A DNA stretch of 64,000 nucleotides, from assembly GCF_019636135.1 (NCBI RefSeq), contig NZ_JAHBYD010000027.1, positions 1 to 64,000 on the forward strand, given 5' to 3'. Below, in pieces: positions 9,709-19,465 of this stretch. The notes below the pieces were generated by a model. That model had not been told where the DNA came from, ran no database searches, and saw only the letters and a program-made list of their open reading frames with translations. The position numbers and the translations under genes were made by a program. Each line of letters starts with the position of its first letter. Positions within the stretch are counted from its first letter, which is position 1. This DNA is from Phenylobacterium sp. Lineage in GTDB: Bacteria; Pseudomonadota; Alphaproteobacteria; Caulobacterales; Caulobacteraceae.

Positions 9709-9834
9709 CGTCATCCCGCGGCTTGTCCGCGGGACCCAAGATCGCGGAGGGTCGTGGCGACCCTCGGCGTCGCCGCCCGGGCCTCTCCTGCGCCTCGGAG
9801 TTCATGGGTCCCGCGGACAAGCCGCGGGATGACG
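9709..9834. repeat. 30-bp perfect inverted repeat with 66-bp core
   Basis: Arms 9709-9738 and 9805-9834 are perfect inverted repeats. Each arm contains its own sub-hairpin (CCCGCGG-CTTGT-CCGCGGG) and ends in GACCCA at the core side. The design matches the TGTCATCCCGG family but with a different sub-hairpin. It sits between the acyl-CoA dehydrogenase and synthetase genes, with no gene in the 239-bp gap. Confidence 0.85.
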
Positions 9835-9930
9835 TTTTGAGTGTGAGGGGCTGGATGCGGATTGCCTGCCGCAAGGTCGGGCGTGTCACCGGCTGGGTGG
9901 CGGAATTGCGTGCTGAAGAGGTTGAACCCC

Positions 9931-11685
<1,755 letters not shown>

Positions 11686-11717
11686 CTCCCGCTAGGTCGC
11701 CGCGCTAGCGCTACGCC

Positions 11718-12293
11718 ATGACCCGGAAACCCGTCATCGTCGGCCTGGGCGGCACCGTCCGCGACGGCTCGTCCACCGAGAAGGCCCTGATCTGTGCGCT
11801 CCGGCGCGCCGAGGCGCTGGGGGCCGAGACACGGCTCCTGGGCGGGGCGTTCCTGGGGACGCTGCCGATCTTCGATCCGCGCCCGGGCGACGCGCACGAG
11901 GCGCAGGCGGCGCTGGCCGAGGCGATCCGCGGCGCCGACGCGGTGATCGTGGCCAGCCCCGGCTACCACGGCTCGATCTCGGGCGTGGTGAAGAACGCGC
12001 TCGACACCCTGGAGCTGACCGGCAAGGACCCGCGGCCCTACCTGAGCGGCAAGGCGGTCGGGACGATCATCACCGCGGCCGGCGGACAGGCGGGCGGCAC
12101 GGCCTTGATGGCGCTGCGCGGGGTCATACATGCGTTGCGGGGCTGGCCGACGCCGTTCGGCGCCGCGCTCAACTCCGCCGCCGACCTGTTCGATGCCGGC
12201 GGCGCGTGCCGGGACGACCGGGACGCCTGGCAGCTCGACACCGTCGCCGAGCAGGTCGTGGAGTTCGCGAAGATGAAGGCAGCAAGCCCATGA
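11718..12293 (+). CDS. NADPH-dependent FMN reductase family protein
   Basis: The 191-residue flavodoxin-like protein has an N-terminal phosphate-binding stretch (LGGTVRDGSS) and the SPGYHGSISGVVKNALDTLE motif seen in FMN reductases and NAD(P)H-dependent oxidoreductases. Its last four nucleotides overlap the ribB start (ATGA), indicating translational coupling. This fits a flavin-related role next to a riboflavin synthesis gene, though the electron acceptor is unknown. The start ATG is 32 nt after the synthetase. Confidence 0.88.
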   Translation: MTRKPVIVGLGGTVRDGSSTEKALICALRRAEALGAETRLLGGAFLGTLPIFDPRPGDAHEAQAALAEAIRGADAVIVASPGYHGSISGVVKNALDTLELTGKDPRPYLSGKAVGTIITAAGGQAGGTALMALRGVIHALRGWPTPFGAALNSAADLFDAGGACRDDRDAWQLDTVAEQVVEFAKMKAASP

Positions 12294-13435
12294 AGCGCCC
12301 CTACCTCGTCCCGCCGGGCGCGACGCCCGATCCCGACAGCGTCTCGGGCGCGATCAGCCCGATCGAGGACATCATCGAGGACGCCCGCAACGGGCGGCCC
12401 TACATCCTGGTCGACGCCGAGGACCGGGAGAACGAGGGCGACGTCATCATCCCGGCCCAGTTCGCCACGCCCGAGCAGATCAACTTCATGGCCAAGCACG
12501 CGCGCGGCCTGATCTGCCTCTCGATCACCGGCGAGCGGGCCCGCGCGCTCCGCCTGCCGCCGATGGCCGCCGAGAACGCCTCGGGCCACGGCACCGCCTT
12601 CACGGTCTCCATCGAGGCGCGCGAGGGGGTGACGACGGGCATCTCGGCGCACGACCGGGCGCACACCATCGCCGTCGCCGTCGACCCCACCAAGGGACCG
12701 GACGAGATCGTCTCGCCGGGGCACGTCTTCCCGCTGGTGGCCCGGGACGGCGGCGTGCTGGTCCGCGCCGGCCACACCGAGGCCGCCGTCGACATCAGCC
12801 GCATGGCCGGGCTGAACCCCGCCGGGGTGATCTGCGAGATCATGAAGGACGACGGGTCGATGGCCCGCCTGCCCGACCTCGTCGCCTTTGCGCAACTGCA
12901 CGGCCTGAAGATCGGCACGATCGCCGACCTCATCGCCTACCGCCGGCGCACCGAGCGGCAGGTGGAGCGGGTGCTGGAGACGCCGTTCGACAGCGCCTAC
13001 GGCGGCCGCTTCCGGCTGGTGATCTACAGGAACTCCATCGACCAGACCGAGCACGCGGTTCTGACCAAGGGCCGGATCGACGCCGACAAGCCCACCCTGG
13101 TGCGCATGCACCGCGTCGACCTGGCCACCGACATGCTGGGCGCGGTGGAGGCGCGGCGCGAGTATGTGCCGAACGCCCTGAAGGCGATGGCGGAGTACGA
13201 CGGGGCGGCGGTGGCGGTGTTCATCCGCGACTCCAACCCCCACTGGCTCTCGGAACGCTACGGCCAGCCGCAGGCCGACCACTCGTCGAACATCCTGCGC
13301 GACTACGGCATCGGCGCGCAGATCCTCCTCGACCTCGGCGTGCGCGACATGATGCTGCTGACCAGCTCGCAGACCGTGCTGCCGGGTTCGGCGGGCTACG
13401 GCCTCAAGATCGTCGGGCGCATGCCGCTCGATTGA
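12290..13435 (+). CDS. ribB: 3,4-Dihydroxy-2-butanone-4-phosphate synthase with degenerate GTP cyclohydrolase II domain
   Basis: About 381 residues. The N-terminal DHBP synthase domain is intact: DAEDRENEGDVIIPA, the catalytic region ARGLICLSI, HGTAFTVSIEA and RAGHTEAAVDI. It makes the four-carbon precursor of riboflavin. The C-terminal half aligns with GTP cyclohydrolase II, but at the usual zinc site the sequence is LVRMHRVDLATDMLGAVEAR, with none of the three zinc-binding cysteines. It therefore resembles the RibBX type, in which the second domain is catalytically inactive. The ATG overlaps the stop of the FMN reductase gene. Confidence 0.92.
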   Translation: MKRPYLVPPGATPDPDSVSGAISPIEDIIEDARNGRPYILVDAEDRENEGDVIIPAQFATPEQINFMAKHARGLICLSITGERARALRLPPMAAENASGHGTAFTVSIEAREGVTTGISAHDRAHTIAVAVDPTKGPDEIVSPGHVFPLVARDGGVLVRAGHTEAAVDISRMAGLNPAGVICEIMKDDGSMARLPDLVAFAQLHGLKIGTIADLIAYRRRTERQVERVLETPFDSAYGGRFRLVIYRNSIDQTEHAVLTKGRIDADKPTLVRMHRVDLATDMLGAVEARREYVPNALKAMAEYDGAAVAVFIRDSNPHWLSERYGQPQADHSSNILRDYGIGAQILLDLGVRDMMLLTSSQTVLPGSAGYGLKIVGRMPLD

Positions 13436-13603
13436 GGCCCGGCTGGGCGCGAACGCCTAGCGGCTCTGCGGAAAACCGGGCATTTTGATCCAATCCGGTT
13501 CGAGGGACCCGGCGTAGTTGTCTATGCGCGTGAATGTCGCGCGGTCCGTGTTCACCTATTCCCTTAAGGAAAATAAGGGGATGGGCGAAGGTAGATTGAG
13601 GCG
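13436..13603. other. Gap upstream of RTX protease, no gene seen
   Basis: No gene is seen. The stretch is less GC-rich near its end and contains CCTTAAGG within TTCCCTTAAGGAA (about 13560-13572), a short near-palindrome upstream of the metalloprotease ATG. It presumably holds the protease promoter. No known operator was recognised. Confidence 0.4.
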
Positions 13604-15403
13604 ATGCCGGAAGCCGGTCCCGAAGCCCTGTCCGAGTCCGACCTGAGCCAGCGCCTGTTCGCCGGCGCGCCGGGCGCCTGCACATGCCCGGTGTGCATGG
13701 GCCAGGTCGTGACGCTGGACGCCGTGGCGCTGACCGGCGGCGATCCCGTCGCCTACCTGAACGCCGACGAGCGCGCGGGCGCGACCGTCAACGGCAAGCA
13801 GAGCTTCACCATCGACCGCGCCGGCCTCCAGATGACCGGCTTCGATCCGGCCACCATGGCCCCCTATGCCGGCTGGGGCGGCGTGGCGGGGAACGCCTTC
13901 ACCGTGACCTACGCCTTCCGGTCCACCGCGCCCGAGCGGATGCCCAGCGACACCTCCGGCTTCTCGCGCTTCAACGCCCAGCAGATCTACGCCGCCGAAC
14001 AGGCGATGCTGGCGTGGTCGGACGTGGCGCGGATCACCTTCGTGCGCGTGGGCTCGGGCGACAGCGGCGAGGAGGCCTATTCGAACCAGGCCGCGATCCT
14101 GCTCGGCAACTATTCCTCCGGCGAGTCGGGCTCGGCCGCGTTCGCCAACTACCCGGGCAGCACCAGCCCGAACAGCAGCGCCGGCGACGTCTGGGTCAAC
14201 ATCGGCTCGGGCACCAACGCGATCCCGAGCCCGGGCAACTACGGCTACGTCACCCTGCTGCACGAGATCGGCCATGCGATCGGGCTGGCCCACCCGGGCG
14301 AGTACAACGCCTCGGACAGCGGCGGGGCCATCAGCTACGCGAACGACGCCGAGTATTACGAGGACAGCCGCCAGTACACGGTGATGAGCTACTTCTCGGA
14401 GACCAACACGGGCGCCAGCTACAACGGCCGCTACGCGGCGGCGCCCCAGCTCGACGACATCCGCGCCGCCCAGATCGAGTACGGCGCCAACATGACGACG
14501 CGGACGGGCGACACCGTCTACGGCTTCAACTCGAACGCCGGGCGCGACTGGTTCATGGCGACCAACTCGTCCAGCCGGCTGATCTTCGCGGTCTGGGACG
14601 CGGGCGGCAACGACACCTTCGACTTCTCGGGCTACTCGCAGAACCAGTTGATCGACCTGCGCGAGGGCTTCTTCTCGAACGTGGGCTCGATGGTGGGCAA
14701 CGTGGCCGTCGCCCAGGGCGCGCAGATCGAGAACGCCATCGGCGGCTTCGGCGCCGACACCATCAACGGCAACGCGCTGAACAACGTCCTGTCGGGCAAC
14801 GCGGGCGCCGACCGCATCTTCGGCGGCGCCGGCGCCGACACCATCGACGGCGGCTCCGGTACGAACTACCTGCGCGGCGACGAGGGCGACGATTCGATCG
14901 TCGGCGGCTCCGGCTTCGACGACATCAACGGCAACATGGGCAACGACACCGCCTATGGCGGCGCCGGCGACGACTGGGTGGTGGGGGGCAAGGACAACGA
15001 CCTGCTGTTCGGCGAGGCCGGGGACGACATCGTCTACGGCAACCTGGGCGACGACACCTGCCACGGCGGCGCGGGGAACGACATCGTGCGCGGCGGCCAG
15101 GGCGACGACTCGCTCACCGGCGGCGCGGGGAACGACTACGTCTCGGGCGACCGCGGCGACGACACCATGACCGGCGGCGCGGGCGCGGACACGTTCCACA
15201 CCTCGGCCGACGCGGGCATCGACCGCGTCCTCGACTTCAACGCCGCCGAGGGCGACCGCGTGCTGCTGGATCCGGGCACCCCCTACAGCGTGGCCCAGGT
15301 GGGCGCCGACGTCGTCATCACGCTGGGCTCCCCGGCCGACCGGATGATCCTGGTCAACGTCCAGCTCTCGACCTTGCCCGACGGCTGGATCTTCGGGGCG
15401 TAG
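13604..15403 (+). CDS. M10 serralysin-like metalloprotease with RTX repeats
   Basis: The 599-residue protein has a matrixin-type zinc site HEIGHAIGLAH (H220, E221, H224, H230) and a Met-turn YTVMSYFSE, so it should be an active secreted zinc protease. After about residue 380 come glycine- and aspartate-rich RTX nonapeptides (GGAGADTI, GGAGDDWV, GGQGDDSL) that bind calcium. The C-terminal about 150 residues end in WIFGA. There is no Sec signal, as expected for type I secretion by the C-terminus. The N-terminal tail has an unusual CTCPVC cluster. No ABC/HlyD/TolC exporter genes lie beside it. Its C-terminal module is shared with the sugar dehydrogenase at 30002-31804. Confidence 0.92.
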   Translation: MPEAGPEALSESDLSQRLFAGAPGACTCPVCMGQVVTLDAVALTGGDPVAYLNADERAGATVNGKQSFTIDRAGLQMTGFDPATMAPYAGWGGVAGNAFTVTYAFRSTAPERMPSDTSGFSRFNAQQIYAAEQAMLAWSDVARITFVRVGSGDSGEEAYSNQAAILLGNYSSGESGSAAFANYPGSTSPNSSAGDVWVNIGSGTNAIPSPGNYGYVTLLHEIGHAIGLAHPGEYNASDSGGAISYANDAEYYEDSRQYTVMSYFSETNTGASYNGRYAAAPQLDDIRAAQIEYGANMTTRTGDTVYGFNSNAGRDWFMATNSSSRLIFAVWDAGGNDTFDFSGYSQNQLIDLREGFFSNVGSMVGNVAVAQGAQIENAIGGFGADTINGNALNNVLSGNAGADRIFGGAGADTIDGGSGTNYLRGDEGDDSIVGGSGFDDINGNMGNDTAYGGAGDDWVVGGKDNDLLFGEAGDDIVYGNLGDDTCHGGAGNDIVRGGQGDDSLTGGAGNDYVSGDRGDDTMTGGAGADTFHTSADAGIDRVLDFNAAEGDRVLLDPGTPYSVAQVGADVVITLGSPADRMILVNVQLSTLPDGWIFGA

Positions 15404-15451
15404 TTTCCCGTTTTCAGACCGCGATATCCGGCCTATATGGAAAAGCTCACC

Positions 15452-15480
15452 GCCCGGCCGAAAGGCCGGGCGCCGTTGTT
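15452..15480 (+). terminator. Hairpin after RTX protease gene
   Basis: A perfect 8-bp stem GCCCGGCC/GGCCGGGC with a GAAA tetraloop (15452-15471) is followed by GCCGTTGTTT. The position 48 nt after the protease stop and before trcR fits an intrinsic terminator, although the T-rich tract is weak. Confidence 0.6.
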
Positions 15481-15509
15481 TCGAGCCAAGAAAATCGGGC
15501 GATAAGAAA

Positions 15510-16202
15510 ATGACCCAGATCCTGATGCCCAAGGCGACCGCCGTCTGGCTGGTCGACAACACCTCGCTCACCTTCGACCAGATCGCGGACTTCTGCGAGC
15601 TGCACCCGCTGGAGGTGAAGGGCATCGCCGACGGCGAGGTGGCGCGCGACATCCGCGGCGCCGACCCGATCGCCAACGGCCAGCTCAGCCGTGACGAGCT
15701 GGATGCGGCCGAGAAGAACGAGAAGTACCGCATGAAGGCCCAGAAGAGCCGGCACGCGGAGCTGCTGAAGCCGGTGAAGAAGGCCCCGCGCTACACGCCC
15801 GTGTCGCGCCGCCAGGACCGTCCGGACGCCATCGCCTGGTTCGTGCGCAACCACCCGGAAGTGCCCGACAGCCAGGTCGCGCGCCTGCTGGGCACCACCA
15901 AGGCCACCATCGACCAGGTGCGCAACCGCCAGCACTGGAACTCGGCCCAGATCAAGCCGGTCGACCCGGTGACGCTCGGCCTCGCCACCCAGCTCGAGCT
16001 GGACGCCGTGGTGAAGAAGGCCGCCGACAAGAAGGCCAGGGACGACGCGCGCAAGGGCATCGTCGAGCCGGAAGGCGCGACCCTGCGCCCCGCCTCCGAG
16101 ACCGGCGTGGTCGAGGACGAGCCGGAACACGAGCCGGAAGTCGAACACACCGCCGAGTCGGTCTTCGCCGACGATCACGACGACGACGGCGACGAGGATT
16201 GA
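15510..16202 (+). CDS. trcR: TrcR (DUF1013) cell cycle transcriptional regulator
   Basis: A 230-residue alphaproteobacterial family protein. The N-terminal half has helix-turn-helix-like stretches (LTFDQIADFCELHPLEVKGI). A second block, RPDAIAWFVRNHPEVPDSQ followed by VARLLGTTKATIDQVRNR, looks like another DNA-binding helix pair. The C-terminus is acidic and low-complexity (DDHDDDGDED). The family is annotated as a cell cycle regulator; its targets are not deducible here. It is monocistronic, between a terminator and a palindromic repeat. Confidence 0.9.
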   Translation: MTQILMPKATAVWLVDNTSLTFDQIADFCELHPLEVKGIADGEVARDIRGADPIANGQLSRDELDAAEKNEKYRMKAQKSRHAELLKPVKKAPRYTPVSRRQDRPDAIAWFVRNHPEVPDSQVARLLGTTKATIDQVRNRQHWNSAQIKPVDPVTLGLATQLELDAVVKKAADKKARDDARKGIVEPEGATLRPASETGVVEDEPEHEPEVEHTAESVFADDHDDDGDED

Positions 16203-16211
16203 GCCGGAAAA

Positions 16212-16350
16212 TCCCTCCCCTTCAGGGGAGGGACAGACCGCCTTGGCGGTCAGGGTGGGGAACAGGGGTGCGAGACCCAAGGCGCGGAGAGTGGTCCACA
16301 CATCCCCACCCGTCTCGCTTCGCTCGCCACCCTCCCCTGAAGGGGAGGGA
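16212..16350. repeat. TCCCTCCCC-type palindromic repeat
   Basis: The outer arms TCCCTCCCCTTCAGGGG and its near-inverse CCCCTGAAGGGGAGGGA bound a 139-bp unit. Inside the left arm is the sub-hairpin GACCGCC-TT-GGCGGTC. Other copies or parts lie at 20734, 27502, 29678, 45855, 57185 and 62924, each with a different but paired sub-hairpin. It fills the trcR-DUF465 gap. Confidence 0.85.
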
Positions 16351-16361
16351 TTGCGGGGGCG

Positions 16362-16535
16362 TTAGTGCACCTGGCCCCTGAGGGTCTCGATCTCTTCCTT
16401 CAGCCTGAGCTTCTGTCGCTTGAGTTCCTTGAGTCTGAGGTCGTCGGCGTAGGGCCTGCGCATCTCGTCCTGGATCGCTTGTTCCAGGGACTGGTGGCGG
16501 GATCCGAGCTCACGGATCCGGGCATCTAGCGCCAT
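16362..16535 (-). CDS. YdcH/DUF465 small helical protein (1)
   Basis: A 57-residue protein, MALDARIRELGSRHQSLEQ at the start and LKEEIETLRGQVH at the end. It is a charged amphipathic helix-turn-helix hairpin with the L..LK..K.KLKDEI-like pattern of DUF465. The function is unknown in the family. The ATG at 16535 follows a GAGG-rich sequence (GGAGG on the minus strand). It lies opposite a second family member at 17718 that reads the other way, with ubiX between them. Confidence 0.82.
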   Translation of the reverse strand: MALDARIRELGSRHQSLEQAIQDEMRRPYADDLRLKELKRQKLRLKEEIETLRGQVH

Positions 16536-16659
16536 GGCGAAGAGCCTCCTCTCAGTTCATGCGGCTAGCGATTGAACACCTGCTTCCGCCGGCTGTCAGA
16601 TCACATATGGTTGCACGCGGGGGCTGGAACCGAGGCTCCGGAGTCGGGGACGCGTACGC

Positions 16660-17259
16660 ATGGCCAAGCCGGAAAAGCCGCGCCTGATCGTGGGGGTCTC
16701 GGGGGCGTCCGGGATCGCCTACGGCCTGCGCGCGCTGGACGCCTGCGCCGAACTCGGGATCGAGAGCCACCTGGTCATGAGCCGCTCGTCGGCGCTGACG
16801 CTGGCGCAGGAGACGGGGCTGACGCTCGCCGACGCCCAGGCCAGGGCCGCCGTGGTCCACAGGGCCGCCGACGTGGGCGCGTCGATCGCCTCGGGCTCGT
16901 TCCAGACGCTGGGGATGATCGTCGCGCCCTGCTCGGTGCGCACGATGAGCGAGATCGCCACCGGCGTGACCGCGTCGCTGCTGACGCGGGCGGCCGACGT
17001 CACCCTGAAGGAACGCCGCCCGCTGGTGCTGATGGTGCGCGAGACCCCGCTGCACCTGGGACACCTGCGCACCATGGTGCGCCTGGCCGAGATGGGCGCG
17101 GTGATCGCCCCGCCGCTGCCGGCGTTCTACGCCCGGCCGCAGTCGATCGCCGAGATGGTCGACCAGTCGGTGGGCCGCGCGCTCGACCTCTTCGGGCTGT
17201 CGTGGGCGCCGGTGAAGCGCTGGGGCGAGGACCTCGCTCCGCTGAAGGGCGAGGGCTGA
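16660..17259 (+). CDS. ubiX: Flavin prenyltransferase
   Basis: The 199-residue flavoprotein attaches a dimethylallyl group to FMN to give the prenylated-FMN cofactor needed by UbiD-type decarboxylases, including that of ubiquinone synthesis. Visible motifs are VGVSGASGIAYGLRAL at the N-terminus, the conserved SGSF stretch, VAPCSVRTMSEIATG, and the prenyl/phosphate region LVLMVRETPLHLGHL. Length is typical. The next gene starts two nucleotides after the stop. No ubiD is in the window. Confidence 0.95.
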   Translation: MAKPEKPRLIVGVSGASGIAYGLRALDACAELGIESHLVMSRSSALTLAQETGLTLADAQARAAVVHRAADVGASIASGSFQTLGMIVAPCSVRTMSEIATGVTASLLTRAADVTLKERRPLVLMVRETPLHLGHLRTMVRLAEMGAVIAPPLPAFYARPQSIAEMVDQSVGRALDLFGLSWAPVKRWGEDLAPLKGEG

Positions 17260-17261
17260 CC

Positions 17262-17705
17262 GTGGCGATCTGGGAATGGGTGCTGGAGGCGTACGGCCGG
17301 CCGGGCGTGCCGGAGGCGGCGCTGAAGCTGCAGGACGAGCACGGGCAGAACACGTCGTTCCTGCTGTGGGCGGTCTACGCCGAGGCCGGCGACGCCGGAC
17401 TGCTGGCGCGCGGCGCGGCGGCGGCCAGGGCGTGGGATGCGGCGGCGCTGAAGCCCCTGCGCCAGGTGCGGCGCGACCTGAAGCCGGCGCTGCCGCCATT
17501 CGACGACGGCGCGCGGCTGGCGTTCCGCAAGGAGGTCAACCGGCTGGAGCTCGAGGCCGAACGGCTTCTGATGGAGACGCTGGCGGGGCTGTCCGACGGC
17601 CGCGGCGGCGCCGGGACGCTGGAAGCCCTTGAGGCCGCGAGCGCGGCGTGGGAGAGGCCGGCGCCGGCCGCGGCGCTCGCCGCGCTCGCTGCGGCGCTGG
17701 GGTAG
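17262..17705 (+). CDS. TIGR02444 family protein of unknown function
   Basis: A 147-residue protein starting at the GTG 17262, immediately after ubiX. The N-terminal WEWVLEAYGRPGVPEAALKLQDEHGQN and the pattern FLLWAVYA match the TIGR02444 family, a mostly helical bacterial group of unknown role. It is Ala-rich at the C-terminus. The tight spacing suggests co-transcription with ubiX and the DUF465 gene 12 nt downstream. Confidence 0.82.
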   Translation: MAIWEWVLEAYGRPGVPEAALKLQDEHGQNTSFLLWAVYAEAGDAGLLARGAAAARAWDAAALKPLRQVRRDLKPALPPFDDGARLAFRKEVNRLELEAERLLMETLAGLSDGRGGAGTLEALEAASAAWERPAPAAALAALAAALG

Positions 17706-17717
17706 GATCGGCGGACG

Positions 17718-17933
17718 ATGATCGACTATTCGACCTTCACCGAGGAGGCGCTGGAGGCCCGGCTGAAGGACCTGCGCCAGGACCACGCCGACCTCGACGC
17801 CGCCACGACGGCGCTGGCGGCGGCCGCGGTGCCGGACCTGATCGTGATCGGCCGCCTGAAGCGCAAGAAGCTCGCCCTCAAGGACGAGATGGCCAGGATC
17901 GAGGACTTCCTGAACCCCGACATCATCGCCTGA
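17718..17933 (+). CDS. YdcH/DUF465 small helical protein (2)
   Basis: A 71-residue protein with the DUF465 pattern: LEARLKDLRQDHADLDAA, then LIVIGRLKRKKLALKDEMARI and an F-L-P-D tail. It is longer and more canonical than the copy at 16362-16535. Function unknown. It is the last gene of a ubiX operon. Its final codons and stop (CGCCTGACG) match sequence in the inverted repeat copy at 20550-20733, so the palindrome begins within the gene end. Confidence 0.87.
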   Translation: MIDYSTFTEEALEARLKDLRQDHADLDAATTALAAAAVPDLIVIGRLKRKKLALKDEMARIEDFLNPDIIA

Positions 17934-18137
17934 CGCCCTGCCTCTCCCGCTCGCGGGAGAGGGGGACCGCACGCCGAGCCCGGCGCATGCCGGGCGTAGA
18001 GCGGGGGGTGGAGAGGGAAAGCCTCCCCCACGATACCGACAACAGCCTGGTCGATCCGCCCTGCCGGCCGCTTGCCCTTTCCACCACTCGCTCTTCGGCG
18101 AGCGGTCCCCCTTTCCCGCAAGCGGGAAAGGAAGGGC
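17934..18137. repeat. TTTCCCGC/CTCTCCCGC palindromic repeat, copy 1
   Basis: About 200 bp between the DUF465 and diguanylate cyclase genes. It starts CTCTCCCGCTCGCGGGAGAG and ends in a CTTTCCCGCAAGCGGGAAAG hairpin. The reverse complement is highly similar to 20550-20733, so the two copies are inverted around dgc-purE-purK. They differ by gain or loss of a sub-hairpin (CGCCCGGCATGCGCCGGGC-like) in one arm. Confidence 0.85.
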
Positions 18138-18854
18138 CTACGCGATCTTGCGGAGGCGCTTGGCGGCGAACATGGCGGCGTCGGCTTCGGCGACGAGGGC
18201 TTCGGTGTCGGAGTCGGCGGCGATCTCGCGGACCCCGTAGCTGAGGCGGATCTGGGCGGTCTGGCCCGCGACGGTGATCGGGTCGCGTTCCAGCGCGTCG
18301 GCCAGCGAGGCGGCCTTGGCCTCGCCGACGGCCTGGTCGGCCTGCACCAGGATCACCGCGAACTCGTCGCCGCCCATGCGGCCCACCACGTCGCTCTCGC
18401 GGACGCTGGCGACCAGGCGCTCGGCGACCGCCTTCAGGACGGTGTCGCCCGCGGCGTGGCCCAGCCGGTCGTTGACCGCCTTGAAGCCGTCGAGGTCGAA
18501 GTAGACGAGGCTGGCGGGCGCGCCGTAGCGCTCGGCGAAGGTGCGGACGCGGGCCAGCTCGCGCACGAAGGCGCGGCGGTTCAGCAGCGGGGTCAGCGCA
18601 TCGCGGTCGGCCAGGTCCTCGGCCTGCGTCAGCCGGGCCTTCAGGCGCCCGACCTCCTGGCGCAGGTCGTCGAGCTCGCCCAGCAACTGGCGGATGGCCG
18701 CCTGCACCGCCGGCGTCATCTCCGGCTCGGGGATGCCCAGCACCTGGACCGTGTCGCCCGTCCGCGCCGTGGCCGCCGTCGGGGCCGCGCCGGGCGCGCC
18801 TGGGCGCCGCCGCAGGGGCGAAAGGGGTTCGTTGCGCGCGCCGCCGACCTTCAT
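18138..18854 (-). CDS. Diguanylate cyclase (GGDEF)
   Basis: A 238-residue protein. The N-terminus is Pro/Ala-rich, followed by a coiled coil (about residues 55-85, LLGELDDLRQEVGRLKARL) and a GGDEF domain (about 85-238). The active site is MGGDEFAV and the inhibitory RxxD site (RESD) lies exactly five residues before it, so product inhibition by c-di-GMP is expected. DGFKAVNDRLGHAAGD is the metal and substrate-binding stretch. There are no membrane segments or sensor domain. It is divergent from purE, with two GTTAAC motifs between them. Confidence 0.93.
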   Translation of the reverse strand: MKVGGARNEPLSPLRRRPGAPGAAPTAATARTGDTVQVLGIPEPEMTPAVQAAIRQLLGELDDLRQEVGRLKARLTQAEDLADRDALTPLLNRRAFVRELARVRTFAERYGAPASLVYFDLDGFKAVNDRLGHAAGDTVLKAVAERLVASVRESDVVGRMGGDEFAVILVQADQAVGEAKAASLADALERDPITVAGQTAQIRLSYGVREIAADSDTEALVAEADAAMFAAKRLRKIA

Positions 18855-18868
18855 GCGTGTCCCGTCAG

Positions 18869-18903
18869 ATGGTTAACGGCATTCGAACCCGCCGCGGTTA
18901 ACC
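18869..18903. promoter_or_regulatory. Paired GGTTAAC motifs between dgc and purE
   Basis: GGTTAAC occurs at 18871-18877 and GGTTAACC at 18896-18903, start points 25 bp apart. On the minus strand the first reads TTAACCAT (18869-18876), and on the plus strand the second reads TTAACCAA. These resemble CtrA half-sites known in alphaproteobacteria. The position in a divergent promoter suggests regulation of dgc and/or purE. This is tentative. Confidence 0.3.
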
Positions 18904-18985
18904 AAATCTAACGGTCGCGGTTGTATGCGCATAGCCGGTGCGATACTTCGCCCGCTTCCGGGATTGGGGATTCCTCGAAAACGCC

Positions 18986-19465
18986 ATGAGCGCGCCCGTC
19001 GCCATCATCATGGGAAGCCGGTCGGACTGGCCGGTCCTGCGCCATGCCGCCGAGATGCTGGACGCCCTGGGGGTCGCCTACGAGGCCAAGGTGGTCTCGG
19101 CGCACCGCACCCCGAAGCGCATGTTCGACTTCGCGACCGGGGCCAAGGCGGCCGGGGTGCAGGTGATCATCGCCGGGGCGGGCGGCGCGGCGCACCTGCC
19201 GGGCATGACCGCCTCGCTGACCGACCTGCCGGTGCTGGGCGTGCCGATCGAATCCAAGGCGCTGAAGGGCATGGACAGCCTGCTCTCCATCGTCCAGATG
19301 CCGGGCGGCATCCCCGTGGGCACGCTGGCGATCGGCGAGGCCGGGGCCAAGAACGCCGGCCTGATGGCGGCGCGCATCCTGGCGCTGTCGGACGAGGCGC
19401 TGGCCGCCCGCGTGGCCGAGTTCGCGGCCAGGCAGACCGCGAGCGTCTCCGAGGCGGTGGAATAG
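18986..19465 (+). CDS. purE: 5-(Carboxyamino)imidazole ribonucleotide mutase
   Basis: About 159 residues from ATG 18986 (MSAPVAIIMGSRSDW). Class I PurE converts N5-CAIR to CAIR in purine synthesis. Visible are the MGSRSDWPVL phosphate loop, VVSAHRTPKRM, IAGAGGAAHLPGM and GVPIESKALKGMDSL. The upstream in-frame ATG at 18938 would add 16 residues that look non-conserved. The stop overlaps the purK GTG by one base, so the two subunits of the pathway are translationally coupled. Confidence 0.97.
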   Translation: MSAPVAIIMGSRSDWPVLRHAAEMLDALGVAYEAKVVSAHRTPKRMFDFATGAKAAGVQVIIAGAGGAAHLPGMTASLTDLPVLGVPIESKALKGMDSLLSIVQMPGGIPVGTLAIGEAGAKNAGLMAARILALSDEALAARVAEFAARQTASVSEAVE

